This document shows, one piece after another, positions 35,433 through 44,246 of a stretch of 64,000 nucleotides of DNA (its first letter is position 1; each line of letters opens with the position of its first letter). Source of the stretch: a bacterium (GTDB lineage Bacteria > Myxococcota_A > Polyangia > Nannocystales > Nannocystaceae); contig JANSYI010000004.1 in NCBI GenBank assembly GCA_024742475.1, forward strand, positions 124,001 through 188,000, read 5' to 3'. Both the position numbers and the translations under genes were made by a program. The notes beneath the pieces are model-generated. The model made no database searches. It saw only the letters and a list, made by a program, of their open reading frames with translations, and was not told where the DNA came from.

Positions 35433-35720
35433 GCGGATTCTCCATCGGGGTCGAAGTCGGCGCCGTGTGACGCCATCTCCCGTGGGAAACCCTGCAACGT
35501 GGTCTTGTCCGCGGTGGCGCTAGACTCGCGCCTCGGTGCAAAGCACCGTTCCGAAACCTCGCGGATTCTTTGTCTGCAACGAACACGTTCGCAAGCCCCC
35601 CGGCACACTCCGTGTCTGTCGCCCTCCAACTATGCAGAGGTCGTCTTTCGAAAGCAAGGAAGATACGACGCGGCGCTTCATTTTGGTGAGAGGCTCTGCC
35701 ACCTTGGAGTTCACTCTGCG
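35433..35720. promoter_or_regulatory. Divergent regulatory region of rpoH and GT-C gene
   Basis: 288 bases without a supported gene. On the minus strand TTGCTT, 17 bases, CATAGT could be the rpoH promoter, with a leader near 170 bases. It also holds a perfect palindrome CTTTCGAAAG (35645-35654) and a small hairpin CGGTGC-AAA-GCACCG (35535-35549). No clear promoter for the plus-strand gene was found; it has GGAG 11 bases before its ATG. Confidence 0.4.
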
Positions 35721-37271
35721 ATGTCCACCCCCCGCGATACCGCCTGGCGAACCGAGTCGTCCGTCGCCTTCGTGTGCGCGCTCGTCGGCTTCGGCGTCGC
35801 GGCGGCGATGATCCCCCAGACGCGCGACTTCGCCTTGGATGACGCGTGGATCCACCTCTCGTACGCCAAGAGCCTGCGCCTGGGCGACGGCCTGTCGTAC
35901 AACCCTGGCGACTACGAGACCGGGTTCTCGAGTCCGCTTTGGGTGTTCGCGCTGTCGGTGTGGCCCATTGCCGGAAACCCCGTCGTCCCGGTCAAGCTGC
36001 TCGGGGCGCTGCTGCACGCGGCGACCGCATGGATGGGAGCGCTGGTCACCCTCGAGCTGTCGCGGCGGTGCGCGGAGCCCCAGCAGCCCGTCCCCCTCGC
36101 CTCGCTCACGCTGCTCGGCGGCGTGCTCGTCGCGTTTCAGCCCACCCTGGTGCAGGCGGCGACCAGCGGAATGGAGGTGCCGATGGCCGCCTTCGTGCTG
36201 CTCGCGACGACCCGCGAGCTGCTGCGAGGGCGCGCCGCGTGGGCGTGCGCGCTGGGTGTGCTCAGCGTTTGGGCGCGTCCCGAGCTGCTCGGCGCCATCC
36301 TCACGCTGGGCGCCGTGATGGTCGCGACGCACTGGCGGGCACGCAGGACCGACCCCCGCGTCCGCGCGTCGGTGGCCGCGGTCGGCGGGGCGCTGGTCGG
36401 GCTGGGCGCGTGGGTGCTGTACTGCCTCGTCGTGTCCGGCTGGCCCTGGCCCAACGCCCAGTACGTCAAGGGCGCCGGGGGCGGGCTGGGTGGCATCGAG
36501 TACCTGCGCGAGGAGGTCTTGATGTGGCAGCCCTGGCTCGTCTCGCTCAGCGGCTTCGTGCTGGTGGCGTTGGGACTGCGCCGGTCGCTTCGGGCCAAGG
36601 ACGGCGGCGCACTCGGCATCGTCGCCGCCTTCATCACGACGTCGATCGCGATCGCCCTCACCCGTCCCCTGCACCCGGGCGTGTTGTTCTTCGAGGCGCG
36701 GTACTTTGCGCCGCTGGCCCCCCTGCCCTTGGTCGTACTTCCGCTGGGGCTGTGCGCGATCCGTCCCGACAGCCGTCGATGGATCCGCTGGCTCGCCGTC
36801 GCTGCGCTGCTCCCCGTCGCGGGCCTCAGCGGCCTGCAGATCTGGCAGCTGCGTGATCTGCTGGTCGAGCACACCGAAGACACCCGGGTGTTGCACACCG
36901 CGGTCGCTCACTGGCTGCGAGACAACCTGCCCGCCGACGCGGTGGTCGCGGTCGAGGGTGCCGGGGCGCATCGCTTCGTGTTGCCCCGGACGGCGCGCGT
37001 CGTCGACCTGGTGGGGCTCAACGACGTCGAGGCCGCGCACGCGCACTTCGACCGCACGCAAAAGCTGTGCGTATTCGTGCGCCACGCTCCGACCCACCTG
37101 GTCGTACCCGCCGACTGGACCCCGCAGTTCTCCCCACCCTTCGCGGTCCGGCCGATCGCATCGTTCGAGGATCCGCACTACAGCCAGGTCCGCCCCGCCC
37201 GCCCCGCGGCGGTCGTTGTCCTCGAGATTGGCGGGGTCGCGCCGCAGTGGGCCGCGCGGTGCGAGTCCTGA
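35721..37271 (+). CDS. GT-C type polytopic membrane glycosyltransferase-like protein
   Basis: 516 residues with about ten hydrophobic segments. The first periplasmic loop has FALDDAWIHLSYAKSL, followed by GDGLSYNPGDYETGFSSPLW, the DD..I...YA...G.G..YN.G...G.S.PLW pattern of lipid-linked-sugar GT-C transferases (AftB/ArnT-like). The Asp pair is the presumed catalytic base. The C-terminal ~120 residues form a soluble domain. Donor and acceptor unknown. The stop overlaps the TACGGT box of the next gene. Confidence 0.8.
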   Translation: MSTPRDTAWRTESSVAFVCALVGFGVAAAMIPQTRDFALDDAWIHLSYAKSLRLGDGLSYNPGDYETGFSSPLWVFALSVWPIAGNPVVPVKLLGALLHAATAWMGALVTLELSRRCAEPQQPVPLASLTLLGGVLVAFQPTLVQAATSGMEVPMAAFVLLATTRELLRGRAAWACALGVLSVWARPELLGAILTLGAVMVATHWRARRTDPRVRASVAAVGGALVGLGAWVLYCLVVSGWPWPNAQYVKGAGGGLGGIEYLREEVLMWQPWLVSLSGFVLVALGLRRSLRAKDGGALGIVAAFITTSIAIALTRPLHPGVLFFEARYFAPLAPLPLVVLPLGLCAIRPDSRRWIRWLAVAALLPVAGLSGLQIWQLRDLLVEHTEDTRVLHTAVAHWLRDNLPADAVVAVEGAGAHRFVLPRTARVVDLVGLNDVEAAHAHFDRTQKLCVFVRHAPTHLVVPADWTPQFSPPFAVRPIASFEDPHYSQVRPARPAAVVVLEIGGVAPQWAARCES

Positions 37272-37277
37272 TACGGT
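37272..37277 (+). promoter_or_regulatory. Putative -10 box of leaderless promoter
   Basis: TACGGT lies 6 bases before the GTG at 37284 and directly after the preceding stop codon. Confidence 0.45.
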
Positions 37278-37283
37278 GCGCCC

Positions 37284-37784
37284 GTGCTGAAATTCACCCT
37301 CGAGCACGAGATCGATTGCTCCGAAGACCGCTTCTGGGAGCTGTTCCTCGACCCCGACTTCACGCGTGACATGATCGTCGAGGGTCTCGACTTCGCGCGG
37401 TGCGACGTCGGCCCACTCAAGGACGAAGGCAAGGTCCAGACGCGACCGATGACCGTGACGCCCAAGCTCGAGCTTCCCGCCGCAGTGGCCAAAGTCCTCG
37501 GCCCCAAGCTGGCCTACAAGGAGGCCGGGGTCTTTCACCCCAACGCCCAAAAGTGGCGCTACGACCTCGAGCTGAGCGTGCTCGCCGACCGGATCAACAT
37601 CGGCGGCGACGTCACCACCCGGCCCGCCGGCGAGAACAAGTGCGTCCGCATCAGCGCGCACGAGGTCAACATCAAGATCTTCGGCGTGGGCTCGATGGCC
37701 GAGCGCGCGGCCCGAGCCAACATGGAAGATGGTTGGAACAAGTCGGCGGTCTGGATGAACCGCCGCCTGGCCCAAGACGCCTAG
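37284..37784 (+). CDS. DUF2505 (START-like) family protein
   Basis: 166 residues, soluble. The start MLKFTLEHEIDCSEDRFWELFLDPDF and the end WNKSAVWMNRRL (key words EHEID, FW.LF.D, GW..S) match DUF2505, a helix-grip fold related to START/Bet v1 lipid-binding proteins. Ligand unknown. The GTG start is supported by TACGGT 6 bases upstream. Confidence 0.8.
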   Translation: MLKFTLEHEIDCSEDRFWELFLDPDFTRDMIVEGLDFARCDVGPLKDEGKVQTRPMTVTPKLELPAAVAKVLGPKLAYKEAGVFHPNAQKWRYDLELSVLADRINIGGDVTTRPAGENKCVRISAHEVNIKIFGVGSMAERAARANMEDGWNKSAVWMNRRLAQDA

Positions 37785-37850
37785 GCGCGGCCCACGCCTC
37801 GCCGAGCAAGCAGGACGGCGGGGTATCGCGGGTCACGGCCATCCACCGTT

Positions 37851-37876
37851 GCACCGATTTGTGAAACGATCGGTGC
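37851..37876. promoter_or_regulatory. Inverted repeat upstream of gene at 37920
   Basis: GCACCGAT, a 10-base spacer, ATCGGTGC: perfect 8-bp arms, ending 8 bases before the -35 hexamer of the promoter that follows. The spacing fits a dimeric regulator operator. Confidence 0.4.
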
Positions 37877-37884
37877 GCAAAGGG

Positions 37885-37912
37885 TTGCACACCCCTTCCG
37901 CGACGTTACGCT
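37885..37912 (+). promoter_or_regulatory. Promoter with -35 and -10, leaderless spacing
   Basis: TTGCAC (37885-37890), a 16-base spacer, TACGCT (37907-37912), then 7 bases to the GTG start at 37920. Confidence 0.6.
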
Positions 37913-37919
37913 TCATTCT

Positions 37920-38687
37920 GTGGAGCCTGCTGCCAACGAAGCCCCGATCCGCCTCACCGAGGAGCCCTGGGTCCTCGTCCGCCAGACGATGGGCTCCCCC
38001 CGCGAGCTTCGCGCGAAGGTCAAGAAGCTACGGACGGCGCTGCTCGAGTACGGCCGCGACGAGGCCGTAGGCCCCCGGCTCGAGCGTCTCAAGCGGCTGG
38101 GCTACATCGAGGAGATTCCCAACCGCACCCAGCGGATGGTCGGCGCGATCGACATGCTCCGCTTCTTCATCGTCCCCGCGGCGTCAGACTACTACGCGGG
38201 CAAGGGCATCAGCTTCAAGTTCCACACGCTGCTGCGCTTCCTCGACGATCCCGCCTCCCTCATCGACCCCACCGGGTTCAACAGCACGCGCGACGCGATC
38301 ATCGGGCACGTGATGCAGGTGGTGCACGCCAACCCGCACTACGACTTCCAGCTGCTCGAGTCGTTCGAGGACGGCCTCGACGAGATGGAGCGCCAGATCC
38401 GTGCGGTGCTGGACGGCACCCATCCACGCGCCGAGTCGATCCGCGCCATCGTCGAGGACCCCCACTATCACGAGCGGCTGCTCGACCACCTCGCCGAATA
38501 CCGCGCCAACCCCGAGGTCAGCCCGCTGCGGCGCGAGAACATCGCGGGCAGGTTCGAGGAGGTCGAGCGCACCTTCGGCACCGTCCCGTCCGCCATGCGG
38601 TACTTCGCGCGAATGCCTCGCACCGTCCGCGGAGGCCTTCGTCACCTGTGGCACGTGCGCGCGTTCCCCAAAGACATCGCCGCGTGA
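37920..38687 (+). CDS. Conserved hypothetical protein
   Basis: 255 residues, soluble, mostly helical, no signal peptide. Recognisable blocks are RLGYIEEIPNRTQRMVGAIDMLRFFIVP, ISFKFHTLLRFLDDP and GFNSTRDAIIGHVMQVVHANPHYD (key words NRTQ, DMLRFF, FN..RD). No family named with confidence. The GTG start is well supported by a TTGCAC/TACGCT promoter ending 7 bases upstream. Confidence 0.75.
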   Translation: MEPAANEAPIRLTEEPWVLVRQTMGSPRELRAKVKKLRTALLEYGRDEAVGPRLERLKRLGYIEEIPNRTQRMVGAIDMLRFFIVPAASDYYAGKGISFKFHTLLRFLDDPASLIDPTGFNSTRDAIIGHVMQVVHANPHYDFQLLESFEDGLDEMERQIRAVLDGTHPRAESIRAIVEDPHYHERLLDHLAEYRANPEVSPLRRENIAGRFEEVERTFGTVPSAMRYFARMPRTVRGGLRHLWHVRAFPKDIAA

Positions 38688-38730
38688 GCCTTCCACCGCC
38701 CGCCGCCGCCCACGGCAGGTCGGACGTCGC

Positions 38731-38736
38731 TAGGCT
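38731..38736 (+). promoter_or_regulatory. Putative -10 box of leaderless promoter
   Basis: TAGGCT lies 6 bases before the ATG at 38743. Confidence 0.5.
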
Positions 38737-38742
38737 CGCGGC

Positions 38743-40305
38743 ATGCTCACGCGCGAGCAGATCCTCGGCGACCTCGTCGACACTTCGGTCACGCTCATCG
38801 AGACCCACATCTCGTGGGTCCTGCTCACCGAACGCGACGTCTACAAGCTGAAGAAGCCCGTCGACTTCGGCTTTCTCGACTTCTCGACCGCGGCCAAGCG
38901 CAAAGAAGCCTGCGAGCGCGAGGTCGAGCTCAATCGCCGTCTCGCCCCTGACGTGTACCTGGGCGTCGTGCCGCTGCGCCAGCACGGGCAGCAGCTGAGC
39001 CTGGGCGAGCAGGGCGACATCGTCGACTGGGCCGTGCACATGCGGCGACTCGACGAGCGCGACCGGGCCGACGTCCGCCTCGCGCAAGGGCGGCTGGGGC
39101 CCGAGGACATCGCCCTCATCGCCGAGCGCGTCGCGTCGTTCCACGCGCAGGCGCGGTGCGACGCGACCACGAACGCCCATGGACGACTCGAGGCGATCGA
39201 GACCAACGTGCGTGAGAACTTCGACCAGACCTCGCTGCGGCGATACGTCGGCGAAGCGCAGGCCGACGAGCTCACCGCGCATCAGCTGCAGTACCTCCAG
39301 ACCCAACGGCCGCGATTCGAGGCCCGGCTGGAAGCGAACAAGGTTCGCGATGGGCACGGCGACCTCCGGCTCGAGCACGTCTACCTCGCCGACGACGGGT
39401 CGATCACCATCCTCGATTGCATCGAGTTCAACGACCGCTTCCGCTACGCCGACGTGGCCTCGGACATCGGCTTCTTGGCGATGGATCTGAGCGCCCACGG
39501 CCACGTGGAGCTCTCCGAGCACCTGCTCGCCGAGTACGCCAAGTACAGCGGCGACTTCGACCTCTACGACGTCATCGATTTCTACGAGGGCTACCGGGCG
39601 TTCGTGCGGGGCAAGATCGCCTCCTTCGTCGCCGAGGACCCCTCGACCGACGCCTCGCACCGGTCGCGCGCCGCCGCCTCGGCGCGTCGCTGCTTCATGC
39701 TGGCGCTCGCGACGGGGCGCCCGGCGTTGCTCGGTCCGAGCGTCGTCGCGGTGGGCGGGGTGATCGCAAGCGGGAAGAGCACCGTGTCGCGCACCCTTGG
39801 CCTCGAGATGAGCGCGCCGGTCGTGGATGCCGACCGGACCCGCAAGCAGATGATCGGCGTCCGCGCGACCCAGCCGGTCCATGACGGGTCGTGGCAGGGC
39901 GCGTACGATCCCAAGTTCACCGAAGAGGTCTACGCCGAGGTGTTTCGTCGCGCGGGCGTCGTCTTGGCCTCGGGTCGCCCGGTGCTGCTCGATGCGTCCT
40001 TTCGAAGCCGCGGCCTGCGGGCACGCGCCCACGACCTCGCGCACGAACATGGCGTCCCGTTCCGCTTCGTCGAATGCTCGATCGACTACGCGATCGCCAA
40101 GCAGCGGCTGGTCGAGCGAGCCAAGCACGCCTCGGTCAGCGATGGGCGTCTGGAGATCTTCGACGACTTCGTGGCCAAGTGGGAGGCGGTGCAGGAGTTT
40201 CCCGAGCACGAGCACATCCGGCTCGACACCGCTCGTCCTCTGCCCCAGACGCTGGCGACGCTCCGGGCCGCGCTCCGCACGTGGCCCGAGGGGTTCGACG
40301 CTTGA
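38743..40305 (+). CDS. Bifunctional APH-like / P-loop kinase fusion protein
   Basis: 520 residues. The N-terminal half (about 1-330) is an aminoglycoside-phosphotransferase-like kinase fold with catalytic DGHGDLRLEHVYL and ITILDCIEFNDRFRYADVASD. The C-terminal part (about 335-520) is a P-loop kinase with Walker A GVIASGKST and a VVDADRTRKQ segment. This fusion (COG2187 plus COG0645) is common in bacteria; substrates are not established. Despite the fold, nothing indicates antibiotic resistance. Confidence 0.87.
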   Translation: MLTREQILGDLVDTSVTLIETHISWVLLTERDVYKLKKPVDFGFLDFSTAAKRKEACEREVELNRRLAPDVYLGVVPLRQHGQQLSLGEQGDIVDWAVHMRRLDERDRADVRLAQGRLGPEDIALIAERVASFHAQARCDATTNAHGRLEAIETNVRENFDQTSLRRYVGEAQADELTAHQLQYLQTQRPRFEARLEANKVRDGHGDLRLEHVYLADDGSITILDCIEFNDRFRYADVASDIGFLAMDLSAHGHVELSEHLLAEYAKYSGDFDLYDVIDFYEGYRAFVRGKIASFVAEDPSTDASHRSRAAASARRCFMLALATGRPALLGPSVVAVGGVIASGKSTVSRTLGLEMSAPVVDADRTRKQMIGVRATQPVHDGSWQGAYDPKFTEEVYAEVFRRAGVVLASGRPVLLDASFRSRGLRARAHDLAHEHGVPFRFVECSIDYAIAKQRLVERAKHASVSDGRLEIFDDFVAKWEAVQEFPEHEHIRLDTARPLPQTLATLRAALRTWPEGFDA

Positions 40306-40355
40306 GCTGCAGATTCTGCGCGACGCGGTCCGACGCACAGCTGCAATGAAGGGAC

Positions 40356-40883
40356 GTGGGCAGCTTCAAGCACCTCGTCGTCCCCATCGAACTCCGAGAA
40401 TCTCACGACCCCGAGAACCCCGGCAACGCGCTGCAGACCGGCGCGGGGCAGTGGATCGCGCTCGGCCCCCTGACGATCGAGGCGCTCAGGCTCGCCGCCG
40501 AGCTCGCCGACGGCGGCACGATCTGCCTGGTGCACGCGACCCCGGATCTCGCCGCCACGGCGATGTATGCGGGCGCCGACGCGGCGTGGATCTCCCCCCG
40601 ACAGATGGACGAGGCGGAGACCGCCGCGGTCGAGCAGGCCCTGCGGGTGCTCAACGGCGCGGCCTCGAGGTACTGCAGCGGCGCGAAGATCGAGTTCACG
40701 ATCAAGGCCGGTCAGCCGCTGCAAGTGATCCTCGACGCGGCCCGCTTTCACGATGCCGACGCGATCGTACTCGCCGCGAGCGGACGCAACATCCTGCAGC
40801 GCGCGCTGATGGGCAGCGTCGCCGACAAGGTCGTCCGTGAGGCGCCCTGCCCGGTCATCGTCATCCCCAACCGGGAGCGCTGA
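40356..40883 (+). CDS. Universal stress protein (UspA family)
   Basis: 175 residues. Starts with FKHLVVPIEL and ends with the nucleotide-binding block ASGRNILQRALMGSVAD followed by REAPCPVIVIP, the G-2x-G-9x-G(S/T) UspA signature with the first glycine altered. Insertions near residues 20-35 make it longer than the usual 140-150. The GTG start has GAAGGGA just upstream, a plausible ribosome binding site. Confidence 0.85.
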   Translation: MGSFKHLVVPIELRESHDPENPGNALQTGAGQWIALGPLTIEALRLAAELADGGTICLVHATPDLAATAMYAGADAAWISPRQMDEAETAAVEQALRVLNGAASRYCSGAKIEFTIKAGQPLQVILDAARFHDADAIVLAASGRNILQRALMGSVADKVVREAPCPVIVIPNRER

Positions 40884-40889
40884 GCTCAG

Positions 40890-42281
40890 CTAGGCCCGAC
40901 GGCGGCGCAGCATGCCGAGGGCGAAGAGCGCCATCAACCCGACCGCTGGCGGAGCGTCCGATCCGACCGCGCAGCCCTTGGCGCTCGCGCCGGGCTCGCC
41001 TTCGATCTCGGGCGGGGACCCGTCGCCGTCGCCTGCGTCGAACGCCGGCGTCTCGTCTCCGGTCTCGCCGATGAGTCCATCGTCACCGCCGGCGGGCAGC
41101 TCGTCCTCCATGCCCTCGGACTGCGAGGCGCCCTCGGATTGCGAGGCGGCGGCAGCCTGACGCTCCTCGCGGTAGTTCTTCCACCGCTCGGGCAGCTCGG
41201 GGGGCACGAAACCGGCCGGCATCTGGCGCCGCCCGACGAGCTTGGACCAGCGTCCGGGGATCTGACCGCCGGCGGCGGGCTGCTGCACGCCGAGAAGGTA
41301 GAGCGCGCGACGGTTGCGGACCTCGTCGACGTTGTCGCCCGTCTCGACCCTCAGGCCGCGCTCGCCCATGCCGGCGTAGTAGATCTCGGCCCAGAAGCCC
41401 TTGTCTCGGAAGTACTCTGCGATCGCCTTGGCGCGGCTGTTGGACAGCTTCTGGTTGCTACTCGCGCGCCCGACCGTGTCGGTGTAGCCCACGATGTAGA
41501 GCTTGGGGGTGAGGTTGGCTCCGACCGCGTCGTTGACCTTCTCGAGGGCCATCAGCTCGTTGAACGCCACCGCGAGCGCTTCGTCGAGCTTGGCCGCCTC
41601 ATCGACCTTGACGTTGAACTTGCCGCTGTCGAAGTTGATCTCGGTGTGCGGGATTTCGACCGCCCACGGCACGAGCTTGTACTCGGTGAAGCGCCCGAAC
41701 TCATCCTCTCCGCGCACCCAGATCATGAAGACCTCGCCCGCGGTGGCCCACTTGATCGTGATCGCCTCGCCCGCTTTGACGCCCTCGGGCACGGTCTGCG
41801 CGTCCATCACCTCGCCGTCCGAGTCGTAGATCTTGTACTCGTACGAGGCGAGGTCGAACGTCGTCTCGAACTCGGCGGTGTTGCGCTTGACCACGTCCTC
41901 GCGGCTGCTGCGGACCTTGAACTGGCCGAGCTTGCCGCCGGATCCCGACCCGCCCGTCGACTTGACCACCTCGAAGGCGAAGTTGGCCTCGACCGCCGCG
42001 CCTTGCACGTCGAGCTGGTACTTCGCCTTGCCCGACTTCTGACTCCACGTGACCTTGTACTGCTGGCCCGACTTCATCGAGCCAATCGACTTCTTGATCG
42101 TCTGCCCATCGCCCTTGATGACGACCTGGACGTCATCGATGTTCTCGTTGGCCTTGACCACCAAGAACGCCTTTCCGGCCTTGTCGGTGCTGCCCGAGTA
42201 CTCGAAGGACAGGGGGTCGGCGAACGACAGAAAGGTCGCGAGCGCGACCTGGGCAAACGTGGATGCGAGCGCGGAGAACAT
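40890..42281 (-). CDS. OmpA-like protein with MYXO-CTERM anchor
   Basis: 463 residues. Signal peptide (1-22), about 230 residues of beta-rich domain, then an OmpA C-terminal-like peptidoglycan-binding domain (YIVGYTDTVGRASSNQKLS, then NSRAKAIAEYF and RNRRALYLL). An acidic linker follows, and the C-terminus KGCAVGSDAPPAVGLMALFA with RRRR is a MYXO-CTERM tail. OmpA domains bind diaminopimelate; a MYXO-CTERM on such a protein would tether both membrane and wall. Ends 6 bases from the convergent usp gene. Confidence 0.88.
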   Translation of the reverse strand: MFSALASTFAQVALATFLSFADPLSFEYSGSTDKAGKAFLVVKANENIDDVQVVIKGDGQTIKKSIGSMKSGQQYKVTWSQKSGKAKYQLDVQGAAVEANFAFEVVKSTGGSGSGGKLGQFKVRSSREDVVKRNTAEFETTFDLASYEYKIYDSDGEVMDAQTVPEGVKAGEAITIKWATAGEVFMIWVRGEDEFGRFTEYKLVPWAVEIPHTEINFDSGKFNVKVDEAAKLDEALAVAFNELMALEKVNDAVGANLTPKLYIVGYTDTVGRASSNQKLSNSRAKAIAEYFRDKGFWAEIYYAGMGERGLRVETGDNVDEVRNRRALYLLGVQQPAAGGQIPGRWSKLVGRRQMPAGFVPPELPERWKNYREERQAAAASQSEGASQSEGMEDELPAGGDDGLIGETGDETPAFDAGDGDGSPPEIEGEPGASAKGCAVGSDAPPAVGLMALFALGMLRRRRA

Positions 42282-42325
42282 GGGGGTGTCTCGGGCACGA
42301 CGGTAGCCCGCACGCGCGCCGAGGG

Positions 42326-43771
42326 TCAATCGGTGGCGCCGGCGTGAAGCTCGACCTCGTCCATCGCGCGCGCGAGCGCACCGAAGTCGACAGGTCCCGC
42401 CGACGCCCCGAGCAGCCGCACGGGATGCTCGCGCAGCGCCAGGACATCGTGCACGTAGCCGGGCTGCCGCATCCCCACCGCGACGCACGAAACGGGCGCA
42501 CTCAGTGCGGTGAGGATCGCTTGGTTCGACAGCGGGAGCCCCCCCCACGGCGCGGGCAGCACGGGACCGAGCGCGTCGCGGATGCGCCCGGCGATGTCGC
42601 GTCGTCGTGAGCGGAGCGCCCCTTCGACCGCCTCGAACGCCTCATGCAGCGCCGTGCCGTACGTACCCCACCAGCGCGCGAACGCCTCTCGAGCGTCCCC
42701 CTCGAGGGCGTCGAGCAGCGCCGCGCTCGTGCGACCCAGATGCGGCGCGACGACCTCGTGACGAAGGTGTGTCCACTGCGCGAGCGTCATCGAGCGCAGG
42801 CGCGGCGCGAGCTCCTGCCCCCAGCGGAACAGGTCGATGGCGTTCTCGTCGGGGCCGACCATCAGCTGCTTGCCCAGCCCCGTTGCCCACTGGGCTTCGA
42901 GCTTGCGCACCCGTCCGAGGATCTCCTCCGCGGTCTCGAGGTCTCCGTGGGCGTCGGGCACGTCGGCGAGGCGGAGCATCGACGGCCCTCGCTCGACGAA
43001 CGCGTCCAGCGAGCGATGCGCGAGGACCCCCACGTCCGCCGCCGCCGCGACCTCCACCGTAGACGGCCCATCGCCGCGCGAGGCCACCGCCCCGAGCTCG
43101 AACAGGTTCAGCGGCATTCGAGCCACGCCGAAGTGGTGCGCCGAACCGCCGACCGAGCTGGCGATCGTCAGCAACTGCTGCAGCGACAGCGCCCGCGGGG
43201 AATCCTCGGGTTCTGCGAAGCCGCCACTGCTGACCCCGTACCAGCCAATTCGACCCTGACCGACCATCCGCTCGAGCTCGTCGAACGCCACAGCCAGCCT
43301 CTGCTCGAGCGCATCGCCGGCCGAGCGCTCGGGCTCGTGCAAGAGCAAGACGTCGAGTCGCTCGAGAGCCAGACGCTCGAGCGATGCCTCGAGCTGCGCG
43401 CGAATCGTTGCGGGGTCGAGCGTCGATGCGTCCGAGTCGGGGGGCGGACCCACCCTCGAGACCACCACGACCTGCTCGCGACGCAGCTCACCGTGCTGCA
43501 CGAGGTTGGCCAGCATCGTGCCGACGAGGCGCTCGCCGCCACCACCGGTCGCGTGCGCGCTGGTGTCGATCAGGTTGACGCCGCCGCGCAGCGCGTCCGC
43601 CAACGCGCGCCGATGCAACGCCGAGTCGTCGCGCACCCGCGCCGCGCCGAACCCGATGGGCCCGACCGAGAGCCCCGTCCGCCCGAGCGTTCGAGCCCCG
43701 GCGCCGAAGCTGTCGGCGCCGCGTCGGGTGCCCGGCACGGTGGCGACGCCCCGCAGCGCCGAGCCCGTCAC
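42326..43771 (-). CDS. Aldo-keto-reductase-like protein with insertion and degenerate active site
   Basis: 481 residues. The AKR barrel is evident ([42 protein letters not shown]; and the late [20 protein letters not shown]). The family tetrad is only partly kept: Asp in [14 protein letters not shown] is present, the Tyr position is Ala, the Lys is Arg (VVVSRVG), and the His of LLLHEPE is present. About 130 extra residues, Trp- and Arg-rich ([20 protein letters not shown]), interrupt the barrel before its last strand. The GTG start overlaps the queF stop (GTGA), so the two are coupled. Confidence 0.75.
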   Translation of the reverse strand: MTGSALRGVATVPGTRRGADSFGAGARTLGRTGLSVGPIGFGAARVRDDSALHRRALADALRGGVNLIDTSAHATGGGGERLVGTMLANLVQHGELRREQVVVVSRVGPPPDSDASTLDPATIRAQLEASLERLALERLDVLLLHEPERSAGDALEQRLAVAFDELERMVGQGRIGWYGVSSGGFAEPEDSPRALSLQQLLTIASSVGGSAHHFGVARMPLNLFELGAVASRGDGPSTVEVAAAADVGVLAHRSLDAFVERGPSMLRLADVPDAHGDLETAEEILGRVRKLEAQWATGLGKQLMVGPDENAIDLFRWGQELAPRLRSMTLAQWTHLRHEVVAPHLGRTSAALLDALEGDAREAFARWWGTYGTALHEAFEAVEGALRSRRRDIAGRIRDALGPVLPAPWGGLPLSNQAILTALSAPVSCVAVGMRQPGYVHDVLALREHPVRLLGASAGPVDFGALARAMDEVELHAGATD

Positions 43772-44166
43772 GCTTGGTCCCCAACGTGCGTCGCGACCAC
43801 GACGGTTCCGATGCCACCGCGGACCCAGAAGTCCCCCTCGATCGTCATACGACGCGGCGAGATCGCTGCGACCAGGTCGTCGAGGATCTTGTTCGTCACC
43901 GCCTCGTGAAACGCCCCCTCGTCGCGGTACGACCACAGGTAGAGCTTGAGGCTCTTGAGCTCGACGCAGGTCTGGTCGGGCACGTAGGAGATCCGAATGG
44001 TCGCGAAGTCGGGCTGCCCGGTCTTCGGGCACACGCACGTGAACTCGGGGCAGTTGAACCGGATCTCGTAGTCGCGCTCCGGCTTCGGGTTCGGGAACGT
44101 CTCCAGCGATTTGGACGGCTGCGAGGGCACGAGGCGACGCTGCCACGACGCGGCGAAAAGCTCCAC
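43768..44166 (-). CDS. queF: NADPH-dependent 7-cyano-7-deazaguanine reductase QueF
   Basis: 132 residues, the short unimodular type I QueF. It reduces preQ0 to preQ1 in queuosine synthesis. Active-site Cys lies in [19 protein letters not shown], and the substrate Glu in [15 protein letters not shown], followed by FHEAVTNKI. The start is GTG 44166. It is divergent from tRNA-His, one of the four tRNAs modified by this pathway. Other que genes are not in the window. Confidence 0.96.
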   Translation of the reverse strand: MELFAASWQRRLVPSQPSKSLETFPNPKPERDYEIRFNCPEFTCVCPKTGQPDFATIRISYVPDQTCVELKSLKLYLWSYRDEGAFHEAVTNKILDDLVAAISPRRMTIEGDFWVRGGIGTVVVATHVGDQA

Positions 44167-44204
44167 GTCGCGTCACCTGCGCGGAGCTTTTCCTTCGATT
44201 CGGG

Positions 44205-44233
44205 TTGGCTTTCCGGCGACACCATGCTACGAA
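44205..44233 (+). promoter_or_regulatory. Promoter of tRNA-His
   Basis: TTGGCT (44205-44210), a 17-base spacer, TACGAA (44228-44233), 13 bases before the tRNA 5' end. Confidence 0.5.
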
Positions 44234-44246
44234 CCGGCCCCCCTAC

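Noticed and set aside
35520..37775. 751-codon minus-strand frame opposite the GT-C gene
   Set aside because: Composition is that of an antisense shadow (Arg, Gln, His-rich), and the plus strand has a membrane protein with recognisable motifs.
38743..40305. Possible aminoglycoside resistance gene
   Set aside because: The APH-like half belongs to a widespread fusion with a P-loop kinase of unknown substrate; the fold alone does not imply resistance.
38518..40338. 606-codon minus-strand frame opposite the APH/P-loop kinase gene
   Set aside because: No domain or start signal; the plus-strand protein has catalytic motifs over the same span.
44167..44246. preQ1 riboswitch in the queF leader
   Set aside because: The leader lacks the short preQ1 aptamer features (A-rich tail pairing with a small GC hairpin).
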